NCBI GenBank assembly: GCA_942492855.1 | Contig: OW818647.1 | Location: 806,001-870,000, forward strand | DNA: 64,000 bases | Direction: 5' to 3' | From: G963677485 sp942492855 | GTDB lineage: Bacteria; Armatimonadota; HRBIN16 | Shown here: positions 9,049 to 19,356 of the stretch, one piece after another | Numbering within the stretch: the stretch's first letter is position 1 | Layout: every line of letters begins with the position of its first letter | Translations under genes and position numbers: made by a program | Notes under the pieces: generated by a model | What the model saw: only the letters and a program-made list of their open reading frames with translations | The model's database searches: none | Told to the model about the DNA's origin: nothing

Positions 9049-10230
9049 CTATGCTTGTGGCTGGTTGACCACGCCCGTGAAGAGTATCTCGCCGGTGGGA
9101 TCGTGCCGTATGAGGAACACGAACGGCCGGTTGAACTTGATCTTCGGTGGATTCGGATTTATGCCCAACACCATCAGTCCGGAAGCTGCGGCAGCGACAG
9201 TGCCGCGCTCATTCACTTCAACCATACATTTCTGTTTCGCTTCATCAATCTTGAGGCCTTTTGAACCGCTACCGTCCATACCGCTAAAATCGGCACCCAT
9301 CCCGAAGGGCAGGGGCATGCCCATTTTCGTCAGAGGTGAGATCAACTCAGTCTCTACATCGATCTTGAACCTGGGTAATGATAACTCCGCATGACCAATA
9401 TCAAGGCGAGCCACCATTTCGTGTAGGGACTTGCCTGTCAGGTTGCCCAAGAGCTTCTGGGGAGAGGAATTCGGAGCTGGCAAGATGCAATACATCGCTA
9501 GAGTCTGCTGCAGTTCCATCTCTTTGTATATACCGTCACTACTCATAGTGTCACCTGGTTTGATAGCTGCAGCGAGGCGACTCAGGTTGTATGGCAGCCT
9601 GACCATGTCATACTTACTGGTCTGTGCAAACTCCATGTCCTCATCTTTGGTCATGTAGGTGGTGGTCGATCGCTTACCCTTGCTGCCATACCAGGCTGCT
9701 TTGACGTTTTCTTTGGGTTTGAACGGGTCCAGCCACTCGCCCTGGAACAGCACTGTGTTGATGATTATCAAAAGCGTCTGAGGGCCAATTCTGTCATACA
9801 TCCGTTTGATTCGCCCGTTGGTGTTTTTCGTCACCCACTGGTTAATCATATCAACGGAACGACGGTCGCCCAGGTTAATAGTGTTAACTGGAGCGCGGTA
9901 CACGTTATTGACTTTACGGGCATAACTTGAGGATAGCTGAACGGACTTGTTCAGCCACAACGAGTTTGCGATCAGCATCTCCTCTGGTGTCAAGGTCCCA
10001 CTGATTTGCTTCATACCACTCAGATTACTCTGGTTGATCTGATCGATGGAGCTGTTGCCGTAACCCAGCACCTTCGCCATCTGGCGGAGGGTCTCACCTC
10101 GGGCACCGTTCAGCGCCATGCTCAGTGCGATGCGTGCGCTGTAGGGTGAGAGGCACAGGTTCTTGCCGGTTTCGTAGCACTGCTGCGTGAGCCGTAGGGC
10201 GAAATCGGAACTACCTAACGCATTAGCCAT
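9049..10230 (-). CDS. Serpin, second of the pair, with a different reactive loop
   Basis: Serpin of 393 aa, closely similar to its neighbour; both share SSDFALRLTQQCYE and LCLSPYSARIALSMALNGA near the N-terminus and NRPFVFLIRHDPTGE near the end. The inhibitory hinge ERGTVAAAAS is kept, but the scissile region reads GLMVLGINPNPPKIK, giving a P1 of Ile or Asn instead of Cys or Phe. Specificity should therefore differ, perhaps elastase-like. An extra about 20-residue segment near RLAAAIKPGDTMSSDG is absent from the paralogue. ATG 10230 has AGGAGG at good spacing; the frame opens upstream without a better site. No signal peptide. It is the promoter-proximal gene of the pair. Confidence 0.95.
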   Translation of the reverse strand: MANALGSSDFALRLTQQCYETGKNLCLSPYSARIALSMALNGARGETLRQMAKVLGYGNSSIDQINQSNLSGMKQISGTLTPEEMLIANSLWLNKSVQLSSSYARKVNNVYRAPVNTINLGDRRSVDMINQWVTKNTNGRIKRMYDRIGPQTLLIIINTVLFQGEWLDPFKPKENVKAAWYGSKGKRSTTTYMTKDEDMEFAQTSKYDMVRLPYNLSRLAAAIKPGDTMSSDGIYKEMELQQTLAMYCILPAPNSSPQKLLGNLTGKSLHEMVARLDIGHAELSLPRFKIDVETELISPLTKMGMPLPFGMGADFSGMDGSGSKGLKIDEAKQKCMVEVNERGTVAAAASGLMVLGINPNPPKIKFNRPFVFLIRHDPTGEILFTGVVNQPQA

Positions 10231-10721
10231 TGGTAACCTCCTAGAGTAAGCCAAAAAAACGAGCTTTGCTTTATTATACGTCAGCGAACGCCAGATTATT
10301 TCCGGTTTTCAACAGGAATGTGACAAATATGCACACGAACCCAGATAATAGCAGTCGACTTTGCAGGATGGTCGGGTTGCTGTTGAGTCCCGTTGTTTCT
10401 CTATCGGTCGGATCCGTCAAATCCGTCGGATCGAATCTCTGCCGACATAGCGTTACTAGCCGTGTAATCCGTGGTTCGGACAATTCCGGAAGGCTATCCG
10501 CCAGACCGGCCATGTAGGGGCGAACGGCGTTCGCCCCAGGGCACGGCCCGCCGTGCCCCTACACGCCCTACATACCAAACCGCGCCGGTCATTTCCCCTT
10601 CGCGCCCTTCGCGCCTTCGCGTGAGACAGCCCCCCATTGGCCTTCGGAGTAGCCTCGGCGTACAATGTTATTTAGCAGTGCCGTTCGTCAAGGCGCTGAC
10701 TACGCAAAGAGGTAACCACTC
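10231..10721. repeat. Gap with GTAGGGGCG palindromes and repeat words
   Basis: No gene is visible. Bases 10514-10562 contain two back-to-back palindromes bounded by GTAGGGGCG and GCCCCTAC, a family seen again at 21653, 35598, 39494 and 43695. Bases 10454-10480 carry GTGTAATCCGTGGTTCGG. The first part should hold the serpin promoter on the minus strand. The thrS ribosome-binding site (AGAGG) is at the right-hand end. I see no T-box leader for thrS. Confidence 0.6.
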
Positions 10722-12467
<1,746 letters not shown>

Positions 12468-12480
12468 CCTGGAACCGCAG

Positions 12481-12526
12481 CATCGGCCCTCACCCGACAC
12501 GGGTGAGGGCCGATGCTTATTTTTAT
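12481..12526 (+). terminator. Rho-independent terminator of thrS
   Basis: ATCGGCCCTCACCC and GGGTGAGGGCCGAT form a 14-bp perfect stem, followed within 3 bases by TATTTTTATTA. This is the clearest intrinsic terminator in the window. Confidence 0.92.
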
Positions 12527-12548
12527 TAGTCAGCCGTCATGCGTTGCC

Positions 12549-12622
12549 TATGTCCGGGGCGGTCTGTGCTTAGGCTAGCGGCTGCAGAAGGCTCAAGACC
12601 GCGCCGGTCTGGCGGATAGCCC
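12549..12622. repeat. Dispersed inverted repeat (GTCCGGGGCGGTC type)
   Basis: Begins ATGTCCGGGGCGGTCT and ends GACCGCGCCGGTCTGGCGGA, with a variable middle. The same outer arms occur at 58141-58216 and, rearranged, at 2014-2095. The arms can pair (GGCGGTC with GACCGCGCC), so each copy is a long hairpin. Confidence 0.7.
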
Positions 12623-12668
12623 GGATGATTGGTGTCGGGAACAACAAGCCCAATCGGGCTTATGTAGA

Positions 12669-13052
12669 TCATTCCTCGGGCGTTTCTGTCTGACCATCCA
12701 GGTTGGTGTTGGTCACAAGGTCAGTGACAGGTGCATTGATCTTTGTGTAGGCGTCACCCTCTACGCTGTCGGCATTCATGTTTACTATCACTTGCTCACA
12801 CGGCGCCAAGATTTTGCAGCTCATGTCACCCTCCACGCTGTCCGAGAACATCTGCACAGCGGAGGCTCCCTGGCTGTTAATCGCAACCCCGTAGTCACCC
12901 TCCACCACGTCGCTGTTAACGGTGACCGGGCCGTTGGAGTTGACCGTGATCTGTATATCGCCCTCCACCTGCGAGATGCTGATAGCCTCCACAAGCTGGC
13001 GTAGCTGCTGCACTTCCGCCTCCAGGGCGATGATGCGTTCTTCGAGAGTCAT
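12669..13052 (-). CDS. Small VEGD-repeat protein with N-terminal coiled coil
   Basis: A 127-aa protein I do not recognise. Residues 1-25 (LEERIIALEAEVQQLRQLVEA) are a clear heptad coiled coil. Four repeats of about 23 residues follow, each carrying V-E-G-D: SQVEGDIQITVN, SDVVEGDYGVAIN, SDSVEGDMSCKI and ADSVEGDAYTKIN. Beta-prone, Asn/Val/Ile-rich tails follow each motif, as in a short right-handed solenoid; the tail ends in acidic and polar residues. Length, repeat period and pattern recall bactofilin-like beta-helices, but I cannot claim homology. AAGGAG precedes ATG 13052. No signal peptide or membrane segment. It stands alone, and the coiled coil suggests an oligomer. Confidence 0.82.
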   Translation of the reverse strand: MTLEERIIALEAEVQQLRQLVEAISISQVEGDIQITVNSNGPVTVNSDVVEGDYGVAINSQGASAVQMFSDSVEGDMSCKILAPCEQVIVNMNADSVEGDAYTKINAPVTDLVTNTNLDGQTETPEE

Positions 13053-13574
13053 TCATGTTCTCCTTGTCGAGTTTTATGTGGACATGAGCTTGAGTACAGT
13101 GGCCTCACAAAACATGGTTTGTGTAAGGCGACATGTTACCCATCGGTGCCTTCCGGTCACCCACGAAGTGGGTACTTTCTTATAGCCACGGGTGAGCGGA
13201 GCGTAACCCGTGGTAAAGGCCCCTGAATTCCTACCCCGAAGTGGGTCGCACCTATTCGCGGTTGCAGTTCATAAGGTCACAGAAGACGACCCCCAATTCG
13301 GGGGTAGGTATTTTGGCAGTTGTCCAGGGGTTTCGCTGCGCTCACCCCTGGCTATAAGAATCTTACCCACTTCGTGGGTGCCGGAAGCTACAGCAGCCGT
13401 ATGGATAGTGTTCTGATGCACGATCATCCCTCATGGCTGAGTTATCCGTCGTCAACGACCAACACACAGACCACGAGGGCAGCCATCTTGTTGAGTAGTG
13501 CCGCCTGGCACGCTGACCGTTGATACTATTCTACCCCGCGAACCACCTTATTAACACGGAAGATTGCTGGGTAA
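13053..13574. repeat. Gap made of small hairpin modules
   Basis: No gene is visible. Successive hairpins include ACCCACGAAGTGGGT, a long one from CCACGGGT to ACCCGTGG (about 13187-13213), CCCCCAATTCGGGGG, CCAGGGGT paired with ACCCCTGG (about 13322-13351) and ACCCACTTCGTGGGT. The same word pair (ACCCACGAAGTGGGT and its reverse complement) bounds the region, so it could fold as one structure. The layout resembles other hairpin mosaics of this window but with different words. Confidence 0.65.
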
Positions 13575-13604
13575 TTGAACTCAAGAGCATAATCGGCGTA
13601 ATAT
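13575..13604 (+). promoter_or_regulatory. Sigma70-type promoter for the secreted glycosidase
   Basis: TTGAAC, an 18-bp spacer and TAATAT. The inferred start lies about 28 bp before the ATG at 13639, with TAAGGAG in between. Confidence 0.5.
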
Positions 13605-13638
13605 CAATCAGGACTAAGTTTTTATAAGGAGCGGGATC

Positions 13639-15615
13639 ATGGCCATACGTCTTCTATTCACGGTCGCAGCAGCGATACTTGCCGTGTTGTGGCCGTCGCC
13701 TGTGCGATCCCAACCCGACAGCCAACAAACAAATTCAACTCAAACAAAGAGGATACAAATGCGAGTCTGGACCAGCACCGAGACCAATGGTTCCATCCAT
13801 GCCATGGGTAATGGCGAGATGGTGGTTTACGGTCAGGGAGCGAACCTGACGAATATCTACGGCCCTCCATACAGTGCTCCGAACACCCTATCTCTCACGA
13901 CCGAAGGCCAAGACCTCAAGGACGTAGCCAGCCGAGAGATCGGCACATCGATCTGGAATCACAAAACATCGATCGCTGACAAACCGGCTGTGGAATACAC
14001 GGAGTTTGTGGCCGCCGACATGGCGGCCTACATCCGCCTGTTCGAGTGTCAGACCGAGGGTGTCCGCTGGGTGCTGCACCCGCATCCTGCCGCCAAATTC
14101 ACGCAGTGCGCTCAGGTGCCGGGCGTCTGGCAGCAGATCATCAAAGCGGGTCAGAACGCCTACAACTACCCCACCAACCTGTGGTCATTCCACCGGATCG
14201 TGCCTCAGGGCTCGTGCAAAGCGGAGCTCAGCCCAAACGGTGATCTGGTCATCAGCATTCTGCCCGGCAAAGGCAGTCTGGTTGTCGTGGGCGCCTCCAC
14301 ATACCCGGATGCCGTGACGGAGACCGAGAAGCTGATGAAGCAAAGCGCGGCATCTTTCCTGGAACCTACCCGCGCCTCCTGGAAGACCTTCACTGAAAGC
14401 CGCCTGGCCGCTAAACCGGAGCTCAAGAAGCTGCCGGCTGACATGGCAGAGGTGGTGGACAGCATCGCCACGGTCATCAAATCGCAGCAGTCCACCGACG
14501 GTGGCGTGATGGCCGGCCACTACTACGCGCTGGCCTATGTGCGCGACCAATACGGAACTGCCAAGGGAATGCTGAGCATCGGCATGGTGGAAGAGGCCCG
14601 CAAGAACCTGGAGTTCAGGCTGCGCAAGTATCTGCTGTTCGGCACACTTCAGACCGCCGAGACCATGGGTGTGGACTGCGCGCGCCACATCCACGAGAAC
14701 GACGAATCCGAGGGCCCGGGCTATACCATCTTGCAAGCACGCGACTACATTAACCTCACCGGTGACAACGCCTTTGGCCAGAAAATGTGGACCATGCTGG
14801 ACTGGTGCTGGACGGTGCAAACTAATCACCTGGCGGGCGGTCTGCTGCCCTTCAACGGCGACGAGACCTATGTGGCGGGCGGCTTCTTCCCACGCTCAGG
14901 ACTGAACCAGGGCTCCGCCGATTCCACGCTGGTGTTCATCGAGGCCGGCAAATGGATAAGCAAGTGGGCCGTCGCCCAGGGTTACTGGAGTGACGGATTT
15001 GCACAAGACCAACTCGCACTGGTAAAGCAGGCATCTGAGGCCTATCGCAAGCACTTCTTCGCAGGCAACCTCATCTGGGCCAACGAACCCGAACGCGAGA
15101 AGATGGTCACGCTGCCACGGTTCCGGCACGGCGTGTGCGAAGGAACTTGCGGCTGGTTTGGCTGGACCGAGCGCAGCGACAAGGGCCGCTACCTGTGCCC
15201 AAACTGTGTCGGCGTGAAGGATGTACCCGCTGAGGTTCCCGCGAAGATGGAGGTGAACTCTGTGTCGCTGCTGCCGGCGTATCTGGAGAGCGACATCCTC
15301 AGCCATGATGAGACGCAGCGTGTGCTGGATCATGTGCTATCACAAGCAGATGCTCAAGGGCATATCTCCAGCGTGCCCGGTAAACCGGCATGTGTGGGTT
15401 ACGATCCAGGCTTGATCCTGATCAGCCTGACCGAGCTGCGCAGTCCCAAAGCCAAGCAGGCGTGCGAGCGCATGCTGAAGCTTCTGGATGACTCCGGAGC
15501 ATGGGTGGAGTATTACGGCGGAGGCGATGCCCGCATCGGATGCTGCCGTGCCCGTCCGTGGGAGAGCGGCATCAATGTGTCGGCGTTGGTGAAGTACCTG
15601 GGCCAAGGTAAGTAG
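13639..15615 (+). CDS. Secreted (alpha/alpha)6-barrel glycosidase-like protein
   Basis: A 658-aa exported protein. Signal peptide about 1-25 (IRLLFTVAAAILAVLW, cleavage near VRSQ). An N-terminal beta-rich domain of about 230 residues precedes a helical domain typical of six-hairpin glycosidases (HYYALAYVRDQYGTAKGML, WTMLDWCWTVQTN, GGFFPRSGLNQGSADSTL). This fits the debranching/glucoamylase/rhamnosidase fold group, but the exact GH family is not clear. Several Cys occur between about 500 and 525 (EGTCGWFGW, LCPNC), perhaps a small metal or disulfide site. ATG 13639 has TAAGGAG upstream; a perfect hairpin follows the stop. Likely acts outside the cytoplasmic membrane. Confidence 0.85.
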   Translation: MAIRLLFTVAAAILAVLWPSPVRSQPDSQQTNSTQTKRIQMRVWTSTETNGSIHAMGNGEMVVYGQGANLTNIYGPPYSAPNTLSLTTEGQDLKDVASREIGTSIWNHKTSIADKPAVEYTEFVAADMAAYIRLFECQTEGVRWVLHPHPAAKFTQCAQVPGVWQQIIKAGQNAYNYPTNLWSFHRIVPQGSCKAELSPNGDLVISILPGKGSLVVVGASTYPDAVTETEKLMKQSAASFLEPTRASWKTFTESRLAAKPELKKLPADMAEVVDSIATVIKSQQSTDGGVMAGHYYALAYVRDQYGTAKGMLSIGMVEEARKNLEFRLRKYLLFGTLQTAETMGVDCARHIHENDESEGPGYTILQARDYINLTGDNAFGQKMWTMLDWCWTVQTNHLAGGLLPFNGDETYVAGGFFPRSGLNQGSADSTLVFIEAGKWISKWAVAQGYWSDGFAQDQLALVKQASEAYRKHFFAGNLIWANEPEREKMVTLPRFRHGVCEGTCGWFGWTERSDKGRYLCPNCVGVKDVPAEVPAKMEVNSVSLLPAYLESDILSHDETQRVLDHVLSQADAQGHISSVPGKPACVGYDPGLILISLTELRSPKAKQACERMLKLLDDSGAWVEYYGGGDARIGCCRARPWESGINVSALVKYLGQGK

Positions 15616-15634
15616 GCCTACTGGGTTAACCAAG

Positions 15635-15675
15635 CCGCCCGCGCTCTTTCGATTGAGCGCGGGCGGTTGACTGTT
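15635..15675 (+). terminator. Terminator hairpin after the secreted glycosidase
   Basis: CCGCCCGCGCTC and GAGCGCGGGCGG form a 12-bp perfect stem with an 8-nt loop, followed by TTGACTGTT. It lies 19 bp after the stop. Confidence 0.75.
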
Positions 15676-15730
15676 AGCAGGACTGCAGGAGATGGCACAG
15701 CCCAACACCCTGCATTTGGCCGCCCCGATT

Positions 15731-15985
15731 CCGCGACATAAATGTCTCGGCTATTGATCAAAAAGACCGCTAAAGCGGCCTACGGGACATCGCACCGTAT
15801 CAGCAGTTCCAGATGCCGATCGTTGCATCGTTATAACAGCTCACATGCGCCAGATTCACAAACAGGGCGAAGCCCTGCAGCCTGCTTCAGCAGGCTTGGC
15901 AGGTCAATAGCCATGTGCTTTAGCGCGTGGTAGGGCAGGCATACATCGCTATACAACGATAAAACCCCGCGCTCCAACTTGTGGG
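15731..15985. repeat. About 250-bp multi-hairpin element, copy A
   Basis: Starts with the hairpin CCGCGACATAAATGTCTCGG, then AGACCGCTAAAGCGGCCT, CAGGGCGAAGCCCTG, GCCTGCTTCAGCAGGCT and CCATGTGCTTTAGCGCGTGG, ending near AACTTGTGGG. Copy B at 39616-39860 is the same element in reverse orientation. A 63-codon frame (15742-15933) is open in both copies without gaps, but the 23 substitutions I counted fall about equally on codon positions 1, 2 and 3 (7, 10, 6), so it is not selected as protein. The rest of the 15616-16029 gap shows no gene. Confidence 0.85.
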
Positions 15986-16029
15986 AGCTCGACTGCCCTG
16001 AAGGGCGCGGCATGAATCCAGCCGCCCGC

Positions 16030-17322
16030 CTACGAGAAGCTGGGTAGGAAGTCGGCTTGTACCATCAGCATGTGATCCAGCATCTTCTCCGCCTGAACCA
16101 CGTTGTCGATCACGGGATCCAGCAACAGCGCTTGCATCAGCCTGTCCCTGGAGCCTGTAGCGAACGCCTCGGTCAAGCTGTCCATGATGGAGAACTGCAC
16201 CCGCATGAGCGCAGCGGCGGGCTCTGGGATGCATCCCACGAAGTGCGGGTGCAGACCATCTGCGTCCACTGTAGCGGGAACCTCCACCACAGCCGTCTTC
16301 GGCAGATTCGCCACGAAGCCCGCGCTGTTCAGCACATTCACAGCGGGATCGTTGAACGGCACTCCGCTCACATGTGCCTGAATGATCTCGACAGCCGCTT
16401 CTCCGCTGCCGTGTATCCAATCTTCATCGGTCACTGCACCGGCCTGAACCACGGACTCCACCGCACTCAGTCGCGGAACGGACGGCTTAACCGCATGGCA
16501 TTCTTGACCGTATGACCATCTGTTGGGCACGTAGCTGGCGCCCCAGCCCAGATACTCGCCGATGTGGTCGTCAGAACGGTAAGAGAACATCCCGAAGTAT
16601 TTGATGAGGTCGCGATAGATCGAGTTCTGACGCTTCTCATCCGCCAGAGCACCCTCTATAACCTTGGGCAGCAGCTCCTCGCCGGTGACTTTGTCCTTCA
16701 CACTGAGGAACATGTAGAAGTGGTTTAGTCCCGCACTCACAATGTCCAGCTCTTCTAGCGGACGGCCCAGATACTGGCTGGCGGCACCCGTTCCACTGTG
16801 GATGCCGTGGCATAAACCCACCGCTTTGATCTTCGTGAGATGCGAGACCGCGTGGGTGATGCGCGCCACTGGATTGGTGAACTCTAAAAACAGCGCGGTG
16901 GGACAGATGCGCTCCATGTCGCGGCAGATAGGAATCACGATGTTCATGTTGCGCAACGCGTGGAACATCGCCCCAGGACCACCGTTCTCTCCCAGAATGT
17001 GCTTGAAGCCGAAGGCTGCTGGCACGCGGAAGTCCTGCTCCCACAACGGCATCCGCGACCTTTCTACAGCGCAGATCACGTAATTCGCATCAGTCAATGC
17101 TTCTTCACGGCTGAGGCTAGCCGTGATAGTGATATCTGCCGAAAGGTGCGCCTTCACTATCTCTGCAAACTGCCTCATCAATTCGAGCGAACTCTCGTTG
17201 ATGTCGTGCAGGCAGAGCGTCACACCCTGTCCGCGCAGCCCTTCGGCCCGCATGATATCTACTACGTTGCCCCGGCCAAAATCCTTCGATCCGGCACCTA
17301 CCATCACGATCTTTACGGACAT
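16030..17322 (-). CDS. GH4 family NAD-dependent glycosidase
   Basis: A 430-aa member of glycoside hydrolase family 4, which cleaves alpha- or beta-glycosides by an NAD+ and Mn2+-dependent oxidation-elimination route. The N-terminal Rossmann site VGAGSKDF (residues 8-15) binds NAD. EFTNPVARITHAV, the Cys-His metal motif in GLCHGIHSG and GLNHFYMFL are family hallmarks. It most resembles the alpha-glucosidase/alpha-galacturonidase branch, but the sugar cannot be fixed by eye. ATG 17322 has AGAGGAG at 6 nt; an upstream ATG at 17343 lacks one. No signal peptide, so it uses imported oligosaccharides in the cytoplasm. Confidence 0.94.
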   Translation of the reverse strand: MSVKIVMVGAGSKDFGRGNVVDIMRAEGLRGQGVTLCLHDINESSLELMRQFAEIVKAHLSADITITASLSREEALTDANYVICAVERSRMPLWEQDFRVPAAFGFKHILGENGGPGAMFHALRNMNIVIPICRDMERICPTALFLEFTNPVARITHAVSHLTKIKAVGLCHGIHSGTGAASQYLGRPLEELDIVSAGLNHFYMFLSVKDKVTGEELLPKVIEGALADEKRQNSIYRDLIKYFGMFSYRSDDHIGEYLGWGASYVPNRWSYGQECHAVKPSVPRLSAVESVVQAGAVTDEDWIHGSGEAAVEIIQAHVSGVPFNDPAVNVLNSAGFVANLPKTAVVEVPATVDADGLHPHFVGCIPEPAAALMRVQFSIMDSLTEAFATGSRDRLMQALLLDPVIDNVVQAEKMLDHMLMVQADFLPSFS

Positions 17323-17444
17323 TTGCGCTCCTCTTTCCGGCACACAGAGATTTGTTTGTGGCTCCTTGGTATTATTCGCTCTTAGGTGGCAGAATTCCTA
17401 CCGCCGAGTATTGGGCGGCTGTGCCTGTGCCCTTGCGAATATCA

Positions 17445-17478
17445 AAGGGACAGAGGCAGCGAACCGTCTCTATCCCTT
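17445..17478 (-). terminator. Hairpin after the FadL-family gene
   Basis: AAGGGATAGAG and CTCTGTCCCTT form an 11-bp stem with one G-U pair on the minus strand, 38 bp past the porin stop. TTTGATATT follows. It lies within the 194-bp gap upstream of the GH4 gene. Confidence 0.5.
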
Positions 17479-17516
17479 GAATGTTATTCATGCAGACCTG
17501 ACTGGTCTGTCACGTG

Positions 17517-18815
17517 CTAGAACTTGATAGCATATCCCAGCATGAACTCAAACTGGTGCATCTGCAAGTCGATCTGCTGCTGACCTGGGGCCTCCATGGG
17601 ATTGGCACCAGTCACCGTATTGGATGGTGAATAGGCCAATGCAAATGAGAACTCACGGTCGTTGGGAAGCTCCTTGGTGCCGCCCATAGTGTAATGCCAT
17701 TCCTGAACGCCCGGGGCCAGAATGTTGAACAGAACTTCACTGCTCGGGATGGACTGTCGGCCATAGCTGATGCCAGCACGCCATGTCCAGTCGGCTGCTC
17801 CCTTTTGCTGATAGCCAAGTTTGTAGACGGTCATGTCGCGCCAGCCAAATCCTGGGCCATTGTCGCCGCCCAGCAGGTATGATGGATCGCCGCCCATTCC
17901 TGTCATGAGGTTTGAAAATGGATTGCCCACAGAGGCGACGTCACTGTACCATATCTTCTTGATGTCAAATGTAACAACAGAGTCCTCATTGGCACGGTAT
18001 GCCATACCAATCGTACCGTTGGCAGGGATATCGAACCCACCCTGCTGAGCAAACAGATCGGAGTAGCGGGTGAACTTACCCATGCTCATTTTGGGCTCAT
18101 AGACTGCGCTCAGTGTCAGCTTCTCACTGACATCTGCCTGCATACCAACACGCACACCCACGCCATCGGTGGAGTCCTTGCCTTGGTTCGTCAGATGGTC
18201 GGGGTTACCGTCACTGACCATACCGCCAAAGTTGGCGAGGCCATCAGCCTCGAAGTTCTGCATCACATAGATCAGCGAGATACCTAAAGCTATTTTGGGT
18301 GTGACCTTGCGCGCGTAGGTTCCGGCGATGAACAACTGCTCCATGTTCACACCGGTTGCACCAGCACCAAAAGTGCCAAATCCGCCAGCCGTTGCGGGCC
18401 AGGTTGTGTTCATGCCGCCATTGCCATACATGGTGATACCAAGGCTGCTGTTCTCATCCAGCATTTTGTTGTAGCCCATATCGGGCACATAAAACAGCTT
18501 TTTATCGCTGCCCACATTTCCTGGTGCTAACGGGAACGTGCCAGGAGCGCCAGATGGGTTGCCGGTGACCGAGTAGTCGCGTATGGGCGAAAACAGGTTT
18601 AATCCGATGTCAAACCTGGTTCCAACGGTGACCATACCCGCTGGATTGGTGGCGGCTGCCAATGCATCCTGAGACAACGCGGATGTCGCACCAGCCATAG
18701 CTTTGGACTTCACACCGAATCCGTTGGTGAAATAGCCATCCGTCGACCACGAGGGTGAACTGACGGCTGCAGCCATGACGACAGCGAGTGCCGTCTTTGT
18801 AATGAGTGATTTCAA
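17517..18815 (-). CDS. OmpP1/FadL-family outer-membrane transporter
   Basis: A 432-aa outer-membrane beta-barrel of the FadL family, which takes up long-chain fatty acids and other hydrophobic molecules. Signal peptide about 1-24 (TALAVVMAAAVSSPSWS). The mature N-terminus DGYFTNGFGVKSKAMAG with ALAAATNPAG a little later matches the FadL hatch region. Many alternating aromatic strands follow and the protein ends GYAIKF with a terminal Phe, the usual barrel-insertion signal. The start codon is TTG 18815, with GGGAG 8 nt upstream. It proves an outer membrane is present. It is alone on its transcript; the substrate is unknown. Confidence 0.93.
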   Translation of the reverse strand: MKSLITKTALAVVMAAAVSSPSWSTDGYFTNGFGVKSKAMAGATSALSQDALAAATNPAGMVTVGTRFDIGLNLFSPIRDYSVTGNPSGAPGTFPLAPGNVGSDKKLFYVPDMGYNKMLDENSSLGITMYGNGGMNTTWPATAGGFGTFGAGATGVNMEQLFIAGTYARKVTPKIALGISLIYVMQNFEADGLANFGGMVSDGNPDHLTNQGKDSTDGVGVRVGMQADVSEKLTLSAVYEPKMSMGKFTRYSDLFAQQGGFDIPANGTIGMAYRANEDSVVTFDIKKIWYSDVASVGNPFSNLMTGMGGDPSYLLGGDNGPGFGWRDMTVYKLGYQQKGAADWTWRAGISYGRQSIPSSEVLFNILAPGVQEWHYTMGGTKELPNDREFSFALAYSPSNTVTGANPMEAPGQQQIDLQMHQFEFMLGYAIKF

Positions 18816-19356
18816 TGATTTTCTCCCTTCGTTTCGTAGCCGGTATATAGAGTTGGGTAGAACAGAAGAGCTGATGAATTGCTGGAGATATGCTGTTTAG
18901 AAGGCGAGATGAAGTGAACTAAAATACAGTTCTACATTAGTTTTATATACCTGTACTCATACCGGCTGTCAACAGGGCGATTCTGATTACACATCATAGG
19001 GTTCATGTGACCGTAACCAGGGGGTTGCGAACCGCTAGGACACGGTTGTGTTTTTACCACGTATGGCGCGGAGGGCACTCATGAACCGCTGGATTGTTGT
19101 CTGAACCACGGATTACGCGGACTTTCAGGATTACACGGATGGGAGCGGAGAGGGAACACCTGAACCACAGCGAGGAGTGGAGGAGTCAGGAGATAGGAGT
19201 CAGGACACCGTCCGTCTCCTCTCCATCCGCGTAATCCGTGTAATCCGTGGTTCAGACAACAGCCCGCGGCTCCTAACTCCTCCTCCCCGCTCTGTCCTGG
19301 CCTCATCGTGTATACTTAATCCAATACAGTCACTCAGTTTCGCAAGGAGTTTCCAT
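18816..19356. repeat. Divergent promoter gap with fold-back repeats
   Basis: No gene is visible. It separates the divergent FadL and glycosidase genes and must carry both promoters. Bases 19099-19145 (CTGAACCACGGATTACGCGG and on) and 19222-19258 (CATCCGCGTAATCCGTGTAA and on) are inverted copies of the same repeat, able to fold back around about 77 bp. The bases between are G/A-rich (GGAGTCAGGAGATAGGAGTC), mirrored by C/T-rich text at 56729-56776. Confidence 0.65.

Noticed and set aside
10570..10721. T-box leader upstream of thrS
   Set aside because: No T-box consensus or specifier stem could be seen.
15742..15933. 63-aa frame inside the repeat (and its twin at 39658-39849) as a small protein gene
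   Set aside because: Substitutions between copies show no third-position bias and fall in hairpin DNA; no ribosome-binding site.
19177..19356. N-terminal extension of the 825-aa frame
   Set aside because: It runs through dispersed repeats; ATG 19357 has the ribosome-binding site and signal peptide.
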